Assembly: GCA_000934385.1 (NCBI GenBank)
Contig: KN880702.1
Coordinates: 1 to 31,168, forward strand
Reading direction: 5' to 3'
Length of the DNA: 31,168 nucleotides
Source: Cylindrobasidium torrendii FP15055 ss-10
Lineage: Eukaryota; Basidiomycota; Agaricomycetes; Agaricales; Physalacriaceae
Shown: positions 20,978-30,857 of the stretch, piece by piece
Layout: the number at the start of each line of letters is the position of its first letter
How positions within the stretch are numbered: position 1 is the first letter of the stretch
Notes under the pieces: model-generated
The model's input: the letters and a program-made list of their open reading frames with translations, nothing else
What the model was told of the DNA's origin: nothing
The model's database searches: none
Program-made: the position numbers and the translations under genes

Positions 20978-23231
20978 ATGGATGCTACCAAGACCGAGCC
21001 CCATCCTTACGCATCGCCGGTGACGGCCACCGCGACTGCCCAGCCGACGGATGCTCTACATGGACGCAAGACGGCAAGCAGCTCCTCGCTCGATGAAAAG
21101 AACGACGCACGCGATCCAGAAATTGTCGACGCCGAGCCATCGGAGGACGCGAGGAGTTCGACATTTGTGCAGCGTTGGAAGAGGCCCGTGCTGTTGTTCA
21201 TAACCGCAGTCGTCATTCTTGGCTGGTGGATAAGTGCGACGGTGCTCCCAGCAACTCGCCATCGCTGGTGCGTATCAATTTGATCAGGTTCAATTTTTTT
21301 TCTGACAGGACCCCAGGATTGTACAGACGCTATGGGCTTGGTTCTTCCTCATGTGCGTTCCTTTTGTGACCCTTTCAAGCGGCCTCGGCTCATTCTCGAA
21401 GTGTCATTGCTTTCCGGTACATCCCCAATAGCGTCGTAACGCGCCCCGTCGAGGCCGTCTGGGTTCCACTGGTGCAAACACCGTTCTTCAAGCTCCCCTA
21501 TCGTGTTAGGCTTGCCGGTGGATGGCTCTGCCTCCTCGCTATCGTCTTTGGCTCGGCGTTTGGCTTTTCGCTTGGTGTATGCGCTCCATACAACCCTCTC
21601 CAATACCACGCTTATCAACGGCATCCAGGATCACTCAACGTATGGCGACCGTGCTATTTCCGTCCTCGGTCTTTTCGTCTTCCAGTTTGGCTTCTGGCTC
21701 GCGTCTACCAAGCGCTGGGAAGTGCCATGGTGCGTGCAAACCTAGTTTCTTGATATCGGAAAGGCTCACATTGAATAGGCCCACTGTTGTCGTCGGTCTA
21801 TTCATCCAACAGGCTATCGCCCTCTTCGTGCTGAAGTCTGGGGCTGGGTTTTCCATCTTCAAATGGATTGCTACCCTAGCCGCCGACTTCCTTGAGCAAG
21901 CATACGCTGGTGCAGGATTCTTCTTCGACCAGGAAACCATCAATAAGCACTGGTTCTTCGTCAACACCGTACGTCTCCGTCGTCCCTAACGGCGTTCCCG
22001 CTGACAACCTGCTTAGCTCTCCTCCATCATCTTTTTCATTGCATTTGTCCAAATGATGTACTACCTCGGTGTAATGCAGTGGATTTTGAAGGGCTTGTGC
22101 GTTTCCGGCTTCCTTGCTCCCGCTTTCCCGCTCATTGATACTCACATCATACTCAGTGCTTGGTTCTTCTTCAAGATAATGAACGTCTCTGGCGCCGAGG
22201 CTGTCGTTGCCGCTTCATCCCCTTGGATTGGCCAAGGAGAGTCGGCGTGCTTGGTCAAGCCCTACGTCGACCTCATGACAGATTCCGAGCTCCGTGTGTA
22301 CACCCCCACACGGTTCCCCACACCACACGCTCACGCCCTGTCTAGATCTCTGCATGACCTCTGGTTTCTCGTGTATCGCCGGCTCCGTCTTCACCGCCTA
22401 CATTTCCATGGGTGTTCCACCCGAGAATCTGGTCACTTCATCGGTTATGAGTATCCCGGCCTCCATTGCCATTTCCAAGATGCGCATGCCTGAAGTTGAC
22501 GAGCCCGTCACCCGTGGTCACGTTGTTATTGACCGTGGCGAGAGTGATGCCAAGCGCCCAGTACGTCTTACTTTGCATTCTGGTTTGCAGGTAGTGAACT
22601 TGGGAACAGGCAAACGCGCTTCATGCTTTCAGCCAGGGCGCCGTTTTCGGTCTCATTGTCGCTGGCCAAATTCTGTATGTGCACAAATTCCTTCAAGTCT
22701 GAAGCATACTTATGCCTCTTTTAGTACTAACGTGCTGACTGTACTGTCGCTCGTCGCTGCCATCAACGGCCTCCTTACCTGGATCGGTCGTGGCTTCGGC
22801 ATCCACGCACTTACCCTCCAGCTCATCATCGGCTACATCTTCTACCCCATCACGTTCTTCCTGGGTGTACCCCGCCCGGAAATCCTTCGTGTCGCTCGCC
22901 TTATCGCCACCAAGCTCGTCGCCAACGAGTTCGCGGCGTACTCTGAGCTCCAGGCGATCATGGGCTCGGATAACCCGCTGTCGCAACGCGCCTACACTAT
23001 CGCATCCTATGCCCTCTGTGGCTTTGCCAATCTCGGCTCGCTAGGTATCCAGATTGGTGTGCTCAGTGCACTTGCGCCCAGTAAGGCAAGGAGCATCGCG
23101 CGTCTCGCCGTCTCCGCCCTTGTCTGTGGCTTCATTTCGACACTGCAGACCGCAGGAATTGCGTACGTTCTCTTCTTTGCTCGTGTCTGTAATACTCGTG
23201 CTGACGTCCGAGCAGAGGCATGCTTGTGTAA
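20978..23231 (+). CDS. concentrative nucleoside transporter (CNT/SLC28 family), 11 exons
   Basis: Na+- or H+-coupled uptake of nucleosides across the plasma membrane. Exons: 20978-21267, 21317-21352, 21402-21576, 21629-21729, 21779-21968, 22017-22096, 22157-22293, 22346-22560, 22610-22674, 22725-23162, 23216-23231; 580 aa, in frame throughout. A soluble, Ser/Asp-rich N-tail (~65 aa) precedes the first helix ([17 protein letters not shown]). Family core: [33 protein letters not shown], the substrate-site motif GQGES (316-320), LMTDSEL and [17 protein letters not shown], then the C-terminal half with NEFAAYSEL and [20 protein letters not shown]. It ends GMLV from a 16-nt exon, like other CNTs. 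Three introns use non-obvious sites needed to keep the family sequence: acceptors at 21316 and 21401, and donor GTATGC at 21577. Confidence 0.93.
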
Positions 23232-24394
23232 AGTTATACATACTTATTGTGTAATTCCTTGGGTTCAATATGAGAGTAATGTATTGGAATGTAATACGAT
23301 GGATTGATGGTCCATGAATAATGATGAATTATTACAGACCACCTTTGGGGAGGCGAAGGACTGGCCGTACTCATAGTGCATACCGAGTCGTCGTTGAACT
23401 ATCAGTCGCATCCTGCGCTGTAGTGGATGCCCTTACAAGTATACCTAGTCCATGTAGCTTCGAAGGCCCAACCACCTTCGTATTCTCTCTGATACCGTAC
23501 TTTAGTGGATTGATTTTGGACTGTACTTGTTGCATCCGCATACTTAAGTATGCATATGTATCGTACTCGAGTCCGCCGCCCGACTCGTCACGATGACAAG
23601 TGATGTGCCTCACTTCGCTCAAAGCCTGGTTCACTATCATCAAGCAGCGAAGTGGCTAATATGGATTCCAGGCAGGGATTCAACGATGCAGACACCAACG
23701 TTGAACCAGATGATCTGCACAATGGAGGGTTACCAAGCAGTTTGATTTGGTAATAAAGACTGACGATCACACGATCTTCAAGGCTCGGGTTTACAATGCT
23801 AATATGCCAAAGTTCCATCACCAAACTTCAGTACAACGCGTACACCTGGGAACGCAATGGTGGTTTCAAACTCGAGACAGTATCAACCGTCAGCGCGTCA
23901 GCCTGAGGCTACTGGCCGTAGTGATTTCGAGAGTGTTGCAGTACCCCACACCGTGGCCGAGCCTGATTTCAGCATCAGTCAACTCAATCATCATAGCGGC
24001 GCGCTCTGGGAGTAGTGAGAAAATCCCGTTTGATATAAATCAATCGACGTGGGCAAACGTGAAGTTGTGCCTCTACGGTTGACCGATGTGCTCCCGGTTG
24101 GCGTCTCCCTTGAGCGCGTTCAGCCTTTGCTGGCACCCAGAGCGCCGATTCTGCCTTCATTCTGAGCCGATACCAATACCGCCGTACGCACGGATTGACC
24201 GTTCTGAATTAGTATGAGCCTATTTGGCCTCGTGTTGCTTCCGGTCTTCTTTTGCACATGTACATACATTTCCATCAAATGCGCCACTTTGATTCGGTCA
24301 TCCGCCTAGGCCTTTCCTTAACCTTTGACTACGACGGGCGGTCCGCGCAGAGCGCCAAAGTTTGCTTTGCTGTCATTGCAGGCCGGCAAGCGGG
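23232..24394. other. long intergenic region
   Basis: No gene with convincing splice sites. Open frames at 23371-23643 and 23588-23824 (minus) and 23747-24082 (plus) lack coding character. This is the boundary between the housekeeping block and the accessory right end; decayed repeat DNA is possible but I recognise none. Confidence 0.45.
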
Positions 24395-25420
24395 ATGCTG
24401 TGGTTGAGCTTGTTGTGAGTGCAATCGACGCATGTAGTGTTTGCATCTCAATCATTTGCTGTATAGACTCACTCTTTGGATCGGACTTGGAGTGAAAAAG
24501 ACTCAGGCTCTGAAAGTAGAGGTCCCACTTCCGTATCCATATAGCGGCGGCGCCTTACATCCTGTCAACCTTACCTATGAGGCAAATGACCCGCCAGAGT
24601 TCAGCATCCTCAAGTTCCGCTTGGATATCAACCAATGGTCCGGGGACGTCTGGCCAGTGAAGGATTTTACAAGTAGCAGGACAATTGAGATCGAGTTTTA
24701 TTCTGCACAGTGCGTCTACACATCGCTTTCTGTGAGTTCGCAACTCATGATTTGACAGACGGCTTTTGCTCGCAGCCTTTCTCGACCCTCAAACGTATTG
24801 ATGCTACCTCTTCACTCCATTCCAAATGCTCACATAGCAATAGCTCACAGACCAATGCATCACTAGCAAATGCCCTTGCGACCAGCCACGATTTTCGCAT
24901 AGTAGACCCGCCGTCGAGCTCAACATCTACAACCTCTGCAAGATCATACACTACGACGCGTCGGTTTACAACGTCCACTGCACCAACGTCAACGAGTAGC
25001 TCGGATCAGGCAGGCTCTTCATCATCGTCAACTTCAAGCAATACTCCCGCCGTTATCGGCCTTGCGGTTGGCCTTGGCGTCGCTGTTTTGATCATTGCGG
25101 CGCTCATCGGCTATATCCTACTGGCACGGAAAGAAAGGCAACCAAAGCAAGCCTACGCTCCCCTTTCCGCGCTTCGCGAGGTCCCTTCAACTACACCGGC
25201 GGCATTCCCGCATGCGAGAGCAATAGTGACACCGTTCCCTCCTCCCACCACTGGCGGAACAGATTCCGCTCCGCCAGACTACCAACTTACAGACACGAAT
25301 ATGGGAACGAGCGGGTCGAGCAGGTCCCCAAGAGGCACTGCTAGTGCATCAACGAATTCGCAATCCGTGGAAATGCTGCCCTTGCGGTACGGTCAAGAGA
25401 TCAGGAAGCCATTACCATAA
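24395..25420 (+). CDS. type-I membrane protein, family copy A (four exons)
   Basis: Uncharacterised surface protein, 293 aa. Exons: 24395-24414, 24467-24709, 24759-24794, 24838-25420. The short first exon encodes the start of a signal peptide (MLWLSLLLTLWIGLG). The ectodomain (to ~residue 100) has YPYSGGALHPVNLTY, EFSILKFRLDIN and WPVKDFT, shared with copies B and C. After RLLLAAFLDP comes a Ser/Thr-rich stalk (STSTTSARSYTTTRRFTTST), one transmembrane helix (PAVIGLAVGLGVAVLIIAAL plus IGYILL) and a ~100-residue cytoplasmic tail with IVTPFPPP and a C-terminal MLPLRYGQ. The ORF begins at a TTG if intron 1 is ignored; the ATG at 24395 with GTGAGT donor gives the real start. It resembles the broad Agaricomycete class of Ser/Thr-rich single-pass receptors or sensors; function unknown. 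Confidence 0.8.
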
Positions 25421-25743
25421 CGTTGGACGTTTGTGGAATATACTATGTAGTGTGATATAGTTTGTTTATGTCTGTTGAAAGCTTAGTTTTGACGGATTTG
25501 ACCCAGGCCGACTTGAAGGTCTATTCGCAACAACAACACAACAGCTAACAATCGCTTGATTGATGCGTATCATCCGGGACTCACGTCCTGCCTCGAGGCT
25601 CGCAGTTGGGCGCTCGCCGCTCAGAACACACATGGCACGTGGAAATTATGTATGTAGCTGGCGAGCGGCTACACTGCTTTCATGCTCTGTTCTGTACCAC
25701 CACCATCCGTAGATTCGCGCTGGCGGCGCGTGCCCTATTTTTC
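25421..25743. other. intergenic between family copies A and B
   Basis: 323 bp, spacing expected for a tandem duplication with its own promoter. Nothing else is recognised. Confidence 0.5.
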
Positions 25744-26754
25744 ATGACGAGCAGCTGGCTGCACTTAACAGTGCTGTACGTAAGGCTTACACAACTCAAG
25801 GTTTAATCTCTTTTGCTCAAGACGTGGTCAGTCTCGCCACAGCGAGTTTGATATACACAGGATCCTGCATGCAAATCAACCTTTACGGTCCAGGTCCTTA
25901 CAGTGGTGGCAACATATATCCAGTCAATCTCACCTTCCAGGATGGTGATCCTGCCGAGTTTTATCTCCTCAAGTTTCGCTTGGATTTTGGCATTTGGTCC
26001 GGCGATGCAACGCAGGTGAAAGACTTCACGCAAGACAGGTCGGTCAATGTATCGTTTGGCATGACCCAGTGCGTGCTTCCGCATTTTGCTACTATGGCCC
26101 ATTGATCATGTACAGGCGCCTGGTGCTTGCAGCATTCCTGGATCCCACAACGTACGCCTCTGCATGCCAGACTGTGGCTTTATTAAAGTACAAAACAGCG
26201 GCAACGCAACACTGTCTAACGCGCTAGCCACCAGCTTAGCATTCCAAGTGAAAGACCCACCAAGCAGTCTGACATCCTCCACTAGTACGACGTCGGTTCT
26301 AACTAGGCCTCCTCGAACAACAACCCGCTCGACTGCAACTACCACTGTGACCGCAACCCCCACAAACGACATCAATAGAGCATCTATATCGGACAATGGA
26401 GGACAGTCTGGTCTTGTCGTTGGCCTTTCAACCGCTTTGGGGCTGGCCGCCTTCACGATCATCATTCTGAGCGCCTACGTCTTTTTTCTTCGACGCAAGC
26501 TCTACCAGAAGCCAAAGTACGCTCCTGTGGCGACTCTCGACACGCAGAGGATGATCCCCTCGCCTCGAATCGCGGCGACTGTAACGCCGTTCACCCTGAA
26601 AGAAACGTCCCCGCCTGGGTACCGGAAGTCGACGCCAACGGCTCGCAGTGACGCCGTATGGAGCAGAAGCGATGGGACTGTCACCCCGTTCATGTTGGAG
26701 CAGCCAGTAGAGCTGGTGCCTCTGCGACGCGGGAAGGATTTGAAGACCTCATAG
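25744..26754 (+). CDS. type-I membrane protein, family copy B (four exons)
   Basis: Paralog of copy A with the same exon phases and a 36-nt third exon. Exons: 25744-25775, 25832-26068, 26116-26151, 26199-26754, 286 aa. Signal peptide MTSSWLHLTVLLATASLIYT is formed across intron 1. Ectodomain: INLYGPGPYSGGNIYPVNLT, DGDPAEFYLLKFRLDFG, SGDATQVKDFT, then RLVLAAFLDP, NALATSLAFQVKDPPSS and a Thr-rich stalk. A transmembrane helix (LVVGLSTALGLAAFTIIILS plus AYVFFL) precedes the cytoplasmic tail with two copies of a VTPF motif (TVTPFTLKE and TVTPFMLEQ) and a C-terminal VPLRRGK, parallel to copy A. An apparent extra open frame through intron 2 is not coding. Role unknown: a receptor, adhesin or wall sensor is plausible. 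Confidence 0.82.
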
Positions 26755-27590
26755 TTGTCTATCGACGATTTCCAATGGCCCACAGCTAGTTTCTGACGTG
26801 GCAATCGGAAGGTAGACTATAGCTGAAGCCAGACGGAACCAAATTCTGCGATCATCTCACTACTTTTGGACGTGGGTGATCCCGATATACTCAACTGTCC
26901 ATATGGCTGGTCATTGTTCGCTTATATAATCCGCAGACGCGCCTGTCGAGTGTACAAGATTGACCCGCACATTGGTGGTACCGCGAGGAATGGTGTTGTG
27001 CGGCAAATGAGGAAGAAAAACTTACCAGGTCATCGACGGCTCCGCGAGCATGCCTCTGAGTCTGAGTCCAAGAACGGCCATCAGGACACGGTATGGCCCT
27101 GCCCGTATTATTGTCCATCTGCCAATTCTTTGAATCGTCAATCAAGCAATTAGCACAGCATAGGATGATCTTTGATTATCAGGAAGGGAATTCTGAAACC
27201 TGCCCAGGAGTTCACTCAGCTGTGTCTTCAAACTGCTCTCCCAGAAGTGCCCGAATAAGTTGTCAAAGGGTTGAAGGGGATCTGGGTTATGTTCATGTTG
27301 CATCGAAGAATCATAGGCTAAACGCTCGCGATGGATAAAAAGGATACAGGTTGTATGTATCTATCCTTTGGCGTAGCCTGACACTCGCCGTCGAATCGCA
27401 AGCACCAAGTCTAGTATGTTGAAGCTTTGGACAAATCTAGCTCTCCTGTACGTACGCGCCTTGTTCAGTTTCGGACATCACACAATAAACAAAATCCTTA
27501 TCAATCCCGTGCCGCAATATAAGGCTGCATAAGGCTCGCCTGGCATTGTCGGGAACCGTGTCGGGATATCTTGCTTGTCGGGCAATTCAT
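26755..27590. other. intergenic between copy B and the inverted-repeat element
   Basis: Short open frames on both strands (26866-27153, 27093-27338, and antisense) show no coding character or splice partners. No repeat is obvious. Confidence 0.45.
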
Positions 27591-27795
27591 TGATCGGGCG
27601 CCGCCATTGTCTTGCTGGCTGTCGATCATTATAATGCTCAGAGATTTTACAGCGGCATGGGACGGCGACAGTGGAGGCGGGGTGAGCGGACAAGGGAAGC
27701 GAGATGGAGACGGAGACGGGATAGTGAGACGAAGACGGGGTGGGCTGGGCAAGGCGCGGACCGCGGTGTATTGAAGTCAAATCCAGAGTGCGCAC

Positions 27796-27806
27796 TAGGG
27801 TTAGGG
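27796..27806 (+). repeat. two-unit telomere-like repeat in left arm
   Basis: TAGGGTTAGGG, matching the fungal telomere unit TTAGGG. Its counterpart is CCCTAACCCTAA at 30146-30157 in inverted orientation. Both sit at the same place in the two arms, so they belong to the element. Confidence 0.7.
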
Positions 27807-27870
27807 CAGGAGAGGCTACAACGAAGCTAATGTAGAATAAATGCGAGTTAGTATGAGTTAGTAAAAAGTA

Positions 27871-27889
27871 CGCCCCTCTCAGAGGGGCG
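27871..27889. repeat. 19-bp palindrome in left arm core
   Basis: CGCCCCTCT-C-AGAGGGGCG, perfect 9-bp arms around one base. The same palindrome, with its centre complemented, lies at 30064-30082, and a 17-bp version lies at 28119-28135. A degenerate version (ATGCCCCTCCGAC, minus strand) is near 29868-29881. It could be a protein-binding site or a hairpin. Confidence 0.85.
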
Positions 27890-28118
27890 AGTAACCCTAA
27901 TCTAGGGGTGGTGGACGAAGGGGAGGTGCGCGCGCACGGGTGAGGGAGCCGCGGAAGGAGAAGTCACGAAGAGGGTGCGCGAGGAGGTGATGGGAATGTA
28001 CGGTGCGTGAGGATGTGATGGGTGGGAGCGTGCGGTGCGCGGTATGTGTAAGGTAAATAGGGCTACGAATAAGCTAAGTGCGAATCTTCCGCGAGTTAGT
28101 ACAAATTAGCAGAAGTGT

Positions 28119-28135
28119 GCCCCTCTCAGAGGGGC
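28119..28135. repeat. second palindrome copy in left arm
   Basis: GCCCCTCT-C-AGAGGGGC with the same upstream context as the first copy (GAGTTAGTA followed by a second TTAG word). This shows a repeated module within one arm. Confidence 0.85.
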
Positions 28136-29867
28136 GCAAAACGATAACATATTATTCGACCCGAAGTCATCGCGCGCAGACAAGGTGAGAGGTGCTGTGC
28201 ATAGATGGTCGAGCAGTGGTGCTGCGTGCGTCAGATGTAAGGGCGCTGGGATGTCGCTGGCGCATATATGCGCCGGAAAGGCGCCATCAAGTTGTTGTGA
28301 GAAATAGGAAACAAGTGCGTCGAGAAGTATCGCACCAGATTCTGATCGTGGTACGATAAGCGGTGTGTCCGGTGGATCCGACCTCGCTTTGGCCAAAAGA
28401 CATGCTTTGGCTGGGGCCCGTCGACATCGTTGATGGGCACGCTAGAGAACGTTATTTGTCTTGTTGAAAGCATCAGAAGGTTCCTCGGTGCTAGGCGCGC
28501 TTCGCACCTGCGTTGTCCTCAGGCATCTTTGTATCCTGCCGCCTAATGCTGGGAACATGAGAGAAATCGACCAGGCCGTGATGACCGTCGATAAGAAAAT
28601 TGGGCGCCGCCATCGTAGTAAGAGGAAGAAAGGCCAAGACGACGCAAAGATCCTGAGCAAGAAGCATCAATCACGATCACGTGGATGACGCATAGATAGT
28701 TGCCGAGGGCCGATTGCGATCGCGAAGCGAATACTTACGAGGTGCGGCATGCCACTCGGTACTGCTTACAGGCTGCAAAATTCGAAGGGCAATACGACGA
28801 ACCAGAATCAAATTAGTTAGTGCAAGCAACAGTGGACAGCGAGTAGTAAATGAACAGCAGAGGAGCAGAGCCTCACGTGTGTAGCACGAAATTGGCTATG
28901 TACAAGCAGGAGGAAACGGTCGGTGTACGATCGTTGTGCGACTGAAAGTGCACCTGCGCTTGCTCACATCATAGGCAGTAGATACACCACAGCGTCATAT
29001 CTTCGAATTCGTGTTCAAGTTATCATCCATTAGTACCGGGGTAGCCACTTCAATCGACACCATTCTGAAGAGAGTGCAGAAAACTGAACGGCGTGTAGAC
29101 CGGGCGACTCTTTGCGTGACCAGCGCGCTCTCAAGCGCTCAATGGTCCAGACCAGTTTGAACGCCTACGGAGGACGGACACCAAGCTTTAGTACTTTAGT
29201 TGCGATGTCCCCGTTCTGCATAAACGACATCCGCCTGCATCGGCGGAGTCAAGAGATGCGCCGATCCTCGGACTCCGCGGAACCCTTGGCGCGTGCTTTG
29301 TATAGGACAAGGGCGCAAGGCGAAGTAGGGCGAAGTGCGCGCAGCGCAAAGTTCACACCCGGTGATCACGATCATCATTATACCTCTTGCTCTTACCACG
29401 ACGGCGATGAGCTCACAACCTTCTCCGGAGACAATACCCTTTCAAATTCACGACTACAACAAACATTGATGCGCTTTCCATTGTCCTCAAGGGCCAGTTT
29501 CGTCGCCCGAGGTGAATATAGTTGTGCATGCAGGCTCAGGCCAATGAGTATTGCTTTCTAACGCACCCAGATAACTGGGAGTATTCTCTGCGACGCCTAG
29601 CGACGCTGGGGGGCAGCTTTTGGCTTAGGCGATGCCGCAGTATGTACAATGCAATGCCTCACTGCGTCGTGAGTGCTGATTATTGCATTCCCGAACGCAT
29701 ATACGCACTTGCGTCCGAACCCGCCTAATCGTTGAGCATCTAGATATCTAAGTTTTTTTCTCCACCTGCTGCTACCCTCTTCAGCTGACCCCACGCGGGT
29801 CGCATTCCGCGCCTGACTCGCTCGCGCGCCTTCGTGCGTGTAGCTAGGTTAGGGCTTCACGCCTTTG

Positions 29868-30341
29868 TCGGAGGGGCATACTTTTGCTAACTCGTGCTAA
29901 CTCGCGATTAGCTTATTCGCAGCCCTACTTACCTTACACGTACCGCGCATCACATATCCCCATCACCCCCTCGCGCGCCCTCTTCGTGACTTCTCCTTCC
30001 GCGGCTCCCTCACCCGTGCGCGCGCACCTCCCCTTCGTCCACCACCCCTAGATTAGGGTTACTCGCCCCTCTGAGAGGGGCGTACTTTTACTAACTCATA
30101 CTAGATGGTATTTATTCTCCGTTAGCTTCGTTGTAGCTCGTCTTACCCTAACCCTAATAAGTGATTTTTTTTGTGTGACTGCCCGCTTCTCCTTGCCATC
30201 CTTCGCCCATCCCTCTTTTATCCCTCCCCGCCTGCTTCCCGCCATCACTGTCATCATTTTGCGGGACATTTAGAGGCATTTGTAAAGCCGCCGAGCATTA
30301 TAATGATCGACAGTCAGCAAGACAATGGCGGCGCTCGATCA
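29868..30341 (-). repeat. right inverted arm
   Basis: Read on the minus strand it repeats the left arm in the same order: terminal ~49 bp, variable segment, TTAGGG pair (plus-strand CCCTAACCCTAA, 30146-30157), GCTACAACGAAGCTAA, core block 30102-29970, then a degenerate second module. The core 29970-30102 differs from 27850-27983 by one indel and about one substitution by eye. Confidence 0.8.
30064..30082. repeat. 19-bp palindrome in right arm core
   Basis: CGCCCCTCT-G-AGAGGGGCG, the inverted counterpart of 27871-27889. Confidence 0.85.
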
Positions 30342-30423
30342 TAATATGTACTGGAAAATCAATATGTAGACTTCGTCCGCCCGCAAGGCCGTATATTGAT
30401 CCGCTGGCAAGATATGTACTCTG

Positions 30424-30451
30424 CTTTCATTATACAGAATTATAATGAAAG
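30424..30451. repeat. 10-bp perfect inverted repeat
   Basis: CTTTCATTAT (30424-30433) and ATAATGAAAG (30442-30451), 8-base loop. It lies between the right end of the large element and the broken family copy C, where copy C would be expected to have its first exon and promoter. It could be a remnant of another insertion. Confidence 0.6.
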
Positions 30452-30490
30452 TGTATTTCGTGTGATGGATTCTTTTGATCTCTTCCCCAG

Positions 30491-30809
30491 CGCCACTGTT
30501 GCAAGTTGGCTGTCTTCGGTGCTGGGCATGAAGATCAACATAATAGGACCAGGTCCTTACGGCGGGGATAATGCATACCCAGTGAATTTGACCTTCGAGG
30601 ATGGGGATCCCGCCGAATTCTACCTCCTCAAATTCCGCATGGATTATGGCTTCTGGTCAAACGATGCAACCCAGGTGAAAGACTTTACTCAGAACAAGTC
30701 TGTCGATGTCCTGTATGCGATTTCGCAGTGCGTGCGTTGCGCGTTACTGTCCTTGCCATTCACGAACGTACAGGAGACTTGTCCTTGCAGCCTTTCTTGA
30801 CCCTCATTA
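30491..30809 (+). pseudogene. family copy C, lacking a recognisable first and last exon
   Basis: Third member of the membrane-protein family. Exon 2 (30491-30727) has exactly the same length, 237 nt, as exon 2 of copy B, and exon 3 (30774-30809) has the same 36 nt as in A and B; the acceptor CTTCCCCAG at 30490 and the intron 30728-30773 are intact. The ectodomain reads INIIGPGPYGGDNAYPVNLT, GDPAEFYLLKFRMDYG and NDATQVKDFT. No exon 1 with a signal peptide joins in phase upstream, where the large inverted-repeat element ends at 30341; an in-frame ATG at 30465 would give a shortened N-terminus. After exon 3 a GTACGT donor is present but the stalk/TM exon is absent; a transposon end begins 48 bp later. 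It may be dead, or exon 4 may lie beyond the transposon outside the window. Confidence 0.75.
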
Positions 30810-30857
30810 GTACGTGTGTTATCATCATTTCCATACACAATTCTCATCGAAGGGTTA

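Larger units (their letters stand above)
27591..28135 (+). repeat. left inverted arm
   Basis: Order in this arm: terminal ~49 bp, variable purine-rich segment, TAGGGTTAGGG (27796-27806), GCTACAACGAAGCTAA, then the core block 27850-27983 and a second, shorter copy of the palindrome module ending at 28135. Around 27995-28052 there is an internal imperfect duplication (two GTGATGGG...GTGCGGTGCG-like units) absent from the right arm. Confidence 0.8.
27591..30341. mobile_element. unclassified element with long inverted terminal arms
   Basis: The two ends are inverted copies of each other: 27591-27639 and about 30293-30341 share nearly 50 bp (TGATCGRGCGCCGCCATTG and onward to ATTATAATGCTC), then a diverged purine-rich stretch, then a highly similar block. 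Arms are roughly 27591-28135 and 29868-30341, the total span about 2.75 kb. The interior (28136-29867) has no recognisable transposase; the small frames at 28461-28688 and 29112-29561 resemble nothing I know. Flanking bases do not give an unambiguous target-site duplication; GATC occurs at both borders but may belong to the repeat. It could be a non-autonomous DNA transposon with long terminal inverted repeats, a foldback element, or a solo rearranged pair of a dispersed subtelomeric repeat. Confidence 0.65.

Noticed and set aside
21577..21628. Read-through peptide NTTLING before the fourth transporter exon
   Set aside because: This is intron 3 of the transporter; keeping it would break the frame with the preceding exon.
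23747..24082. 111-aa open frame downstream of the transporter
   Set aside because: No homology signal or splice sites; start is not ATG.
27796..27806. A chromosome end (telomere)
   Set aside because: Only two TTAGGG units, flanked by unique sequence on both sides and mirrored in the other arm, so it is interstitial.
27478..27830. Several open frames over the left arm of the inverted-repeat element
   Set aside because: They run through purine/pyrimidine-biased repeat sequence and are not kept in the right arm.
28461..28688. Basic 75-aa open frame inside the inverted-repeat element as a transposase
   Set aside because: Too short, no catalytic motif, and no similarity that I can recognise.
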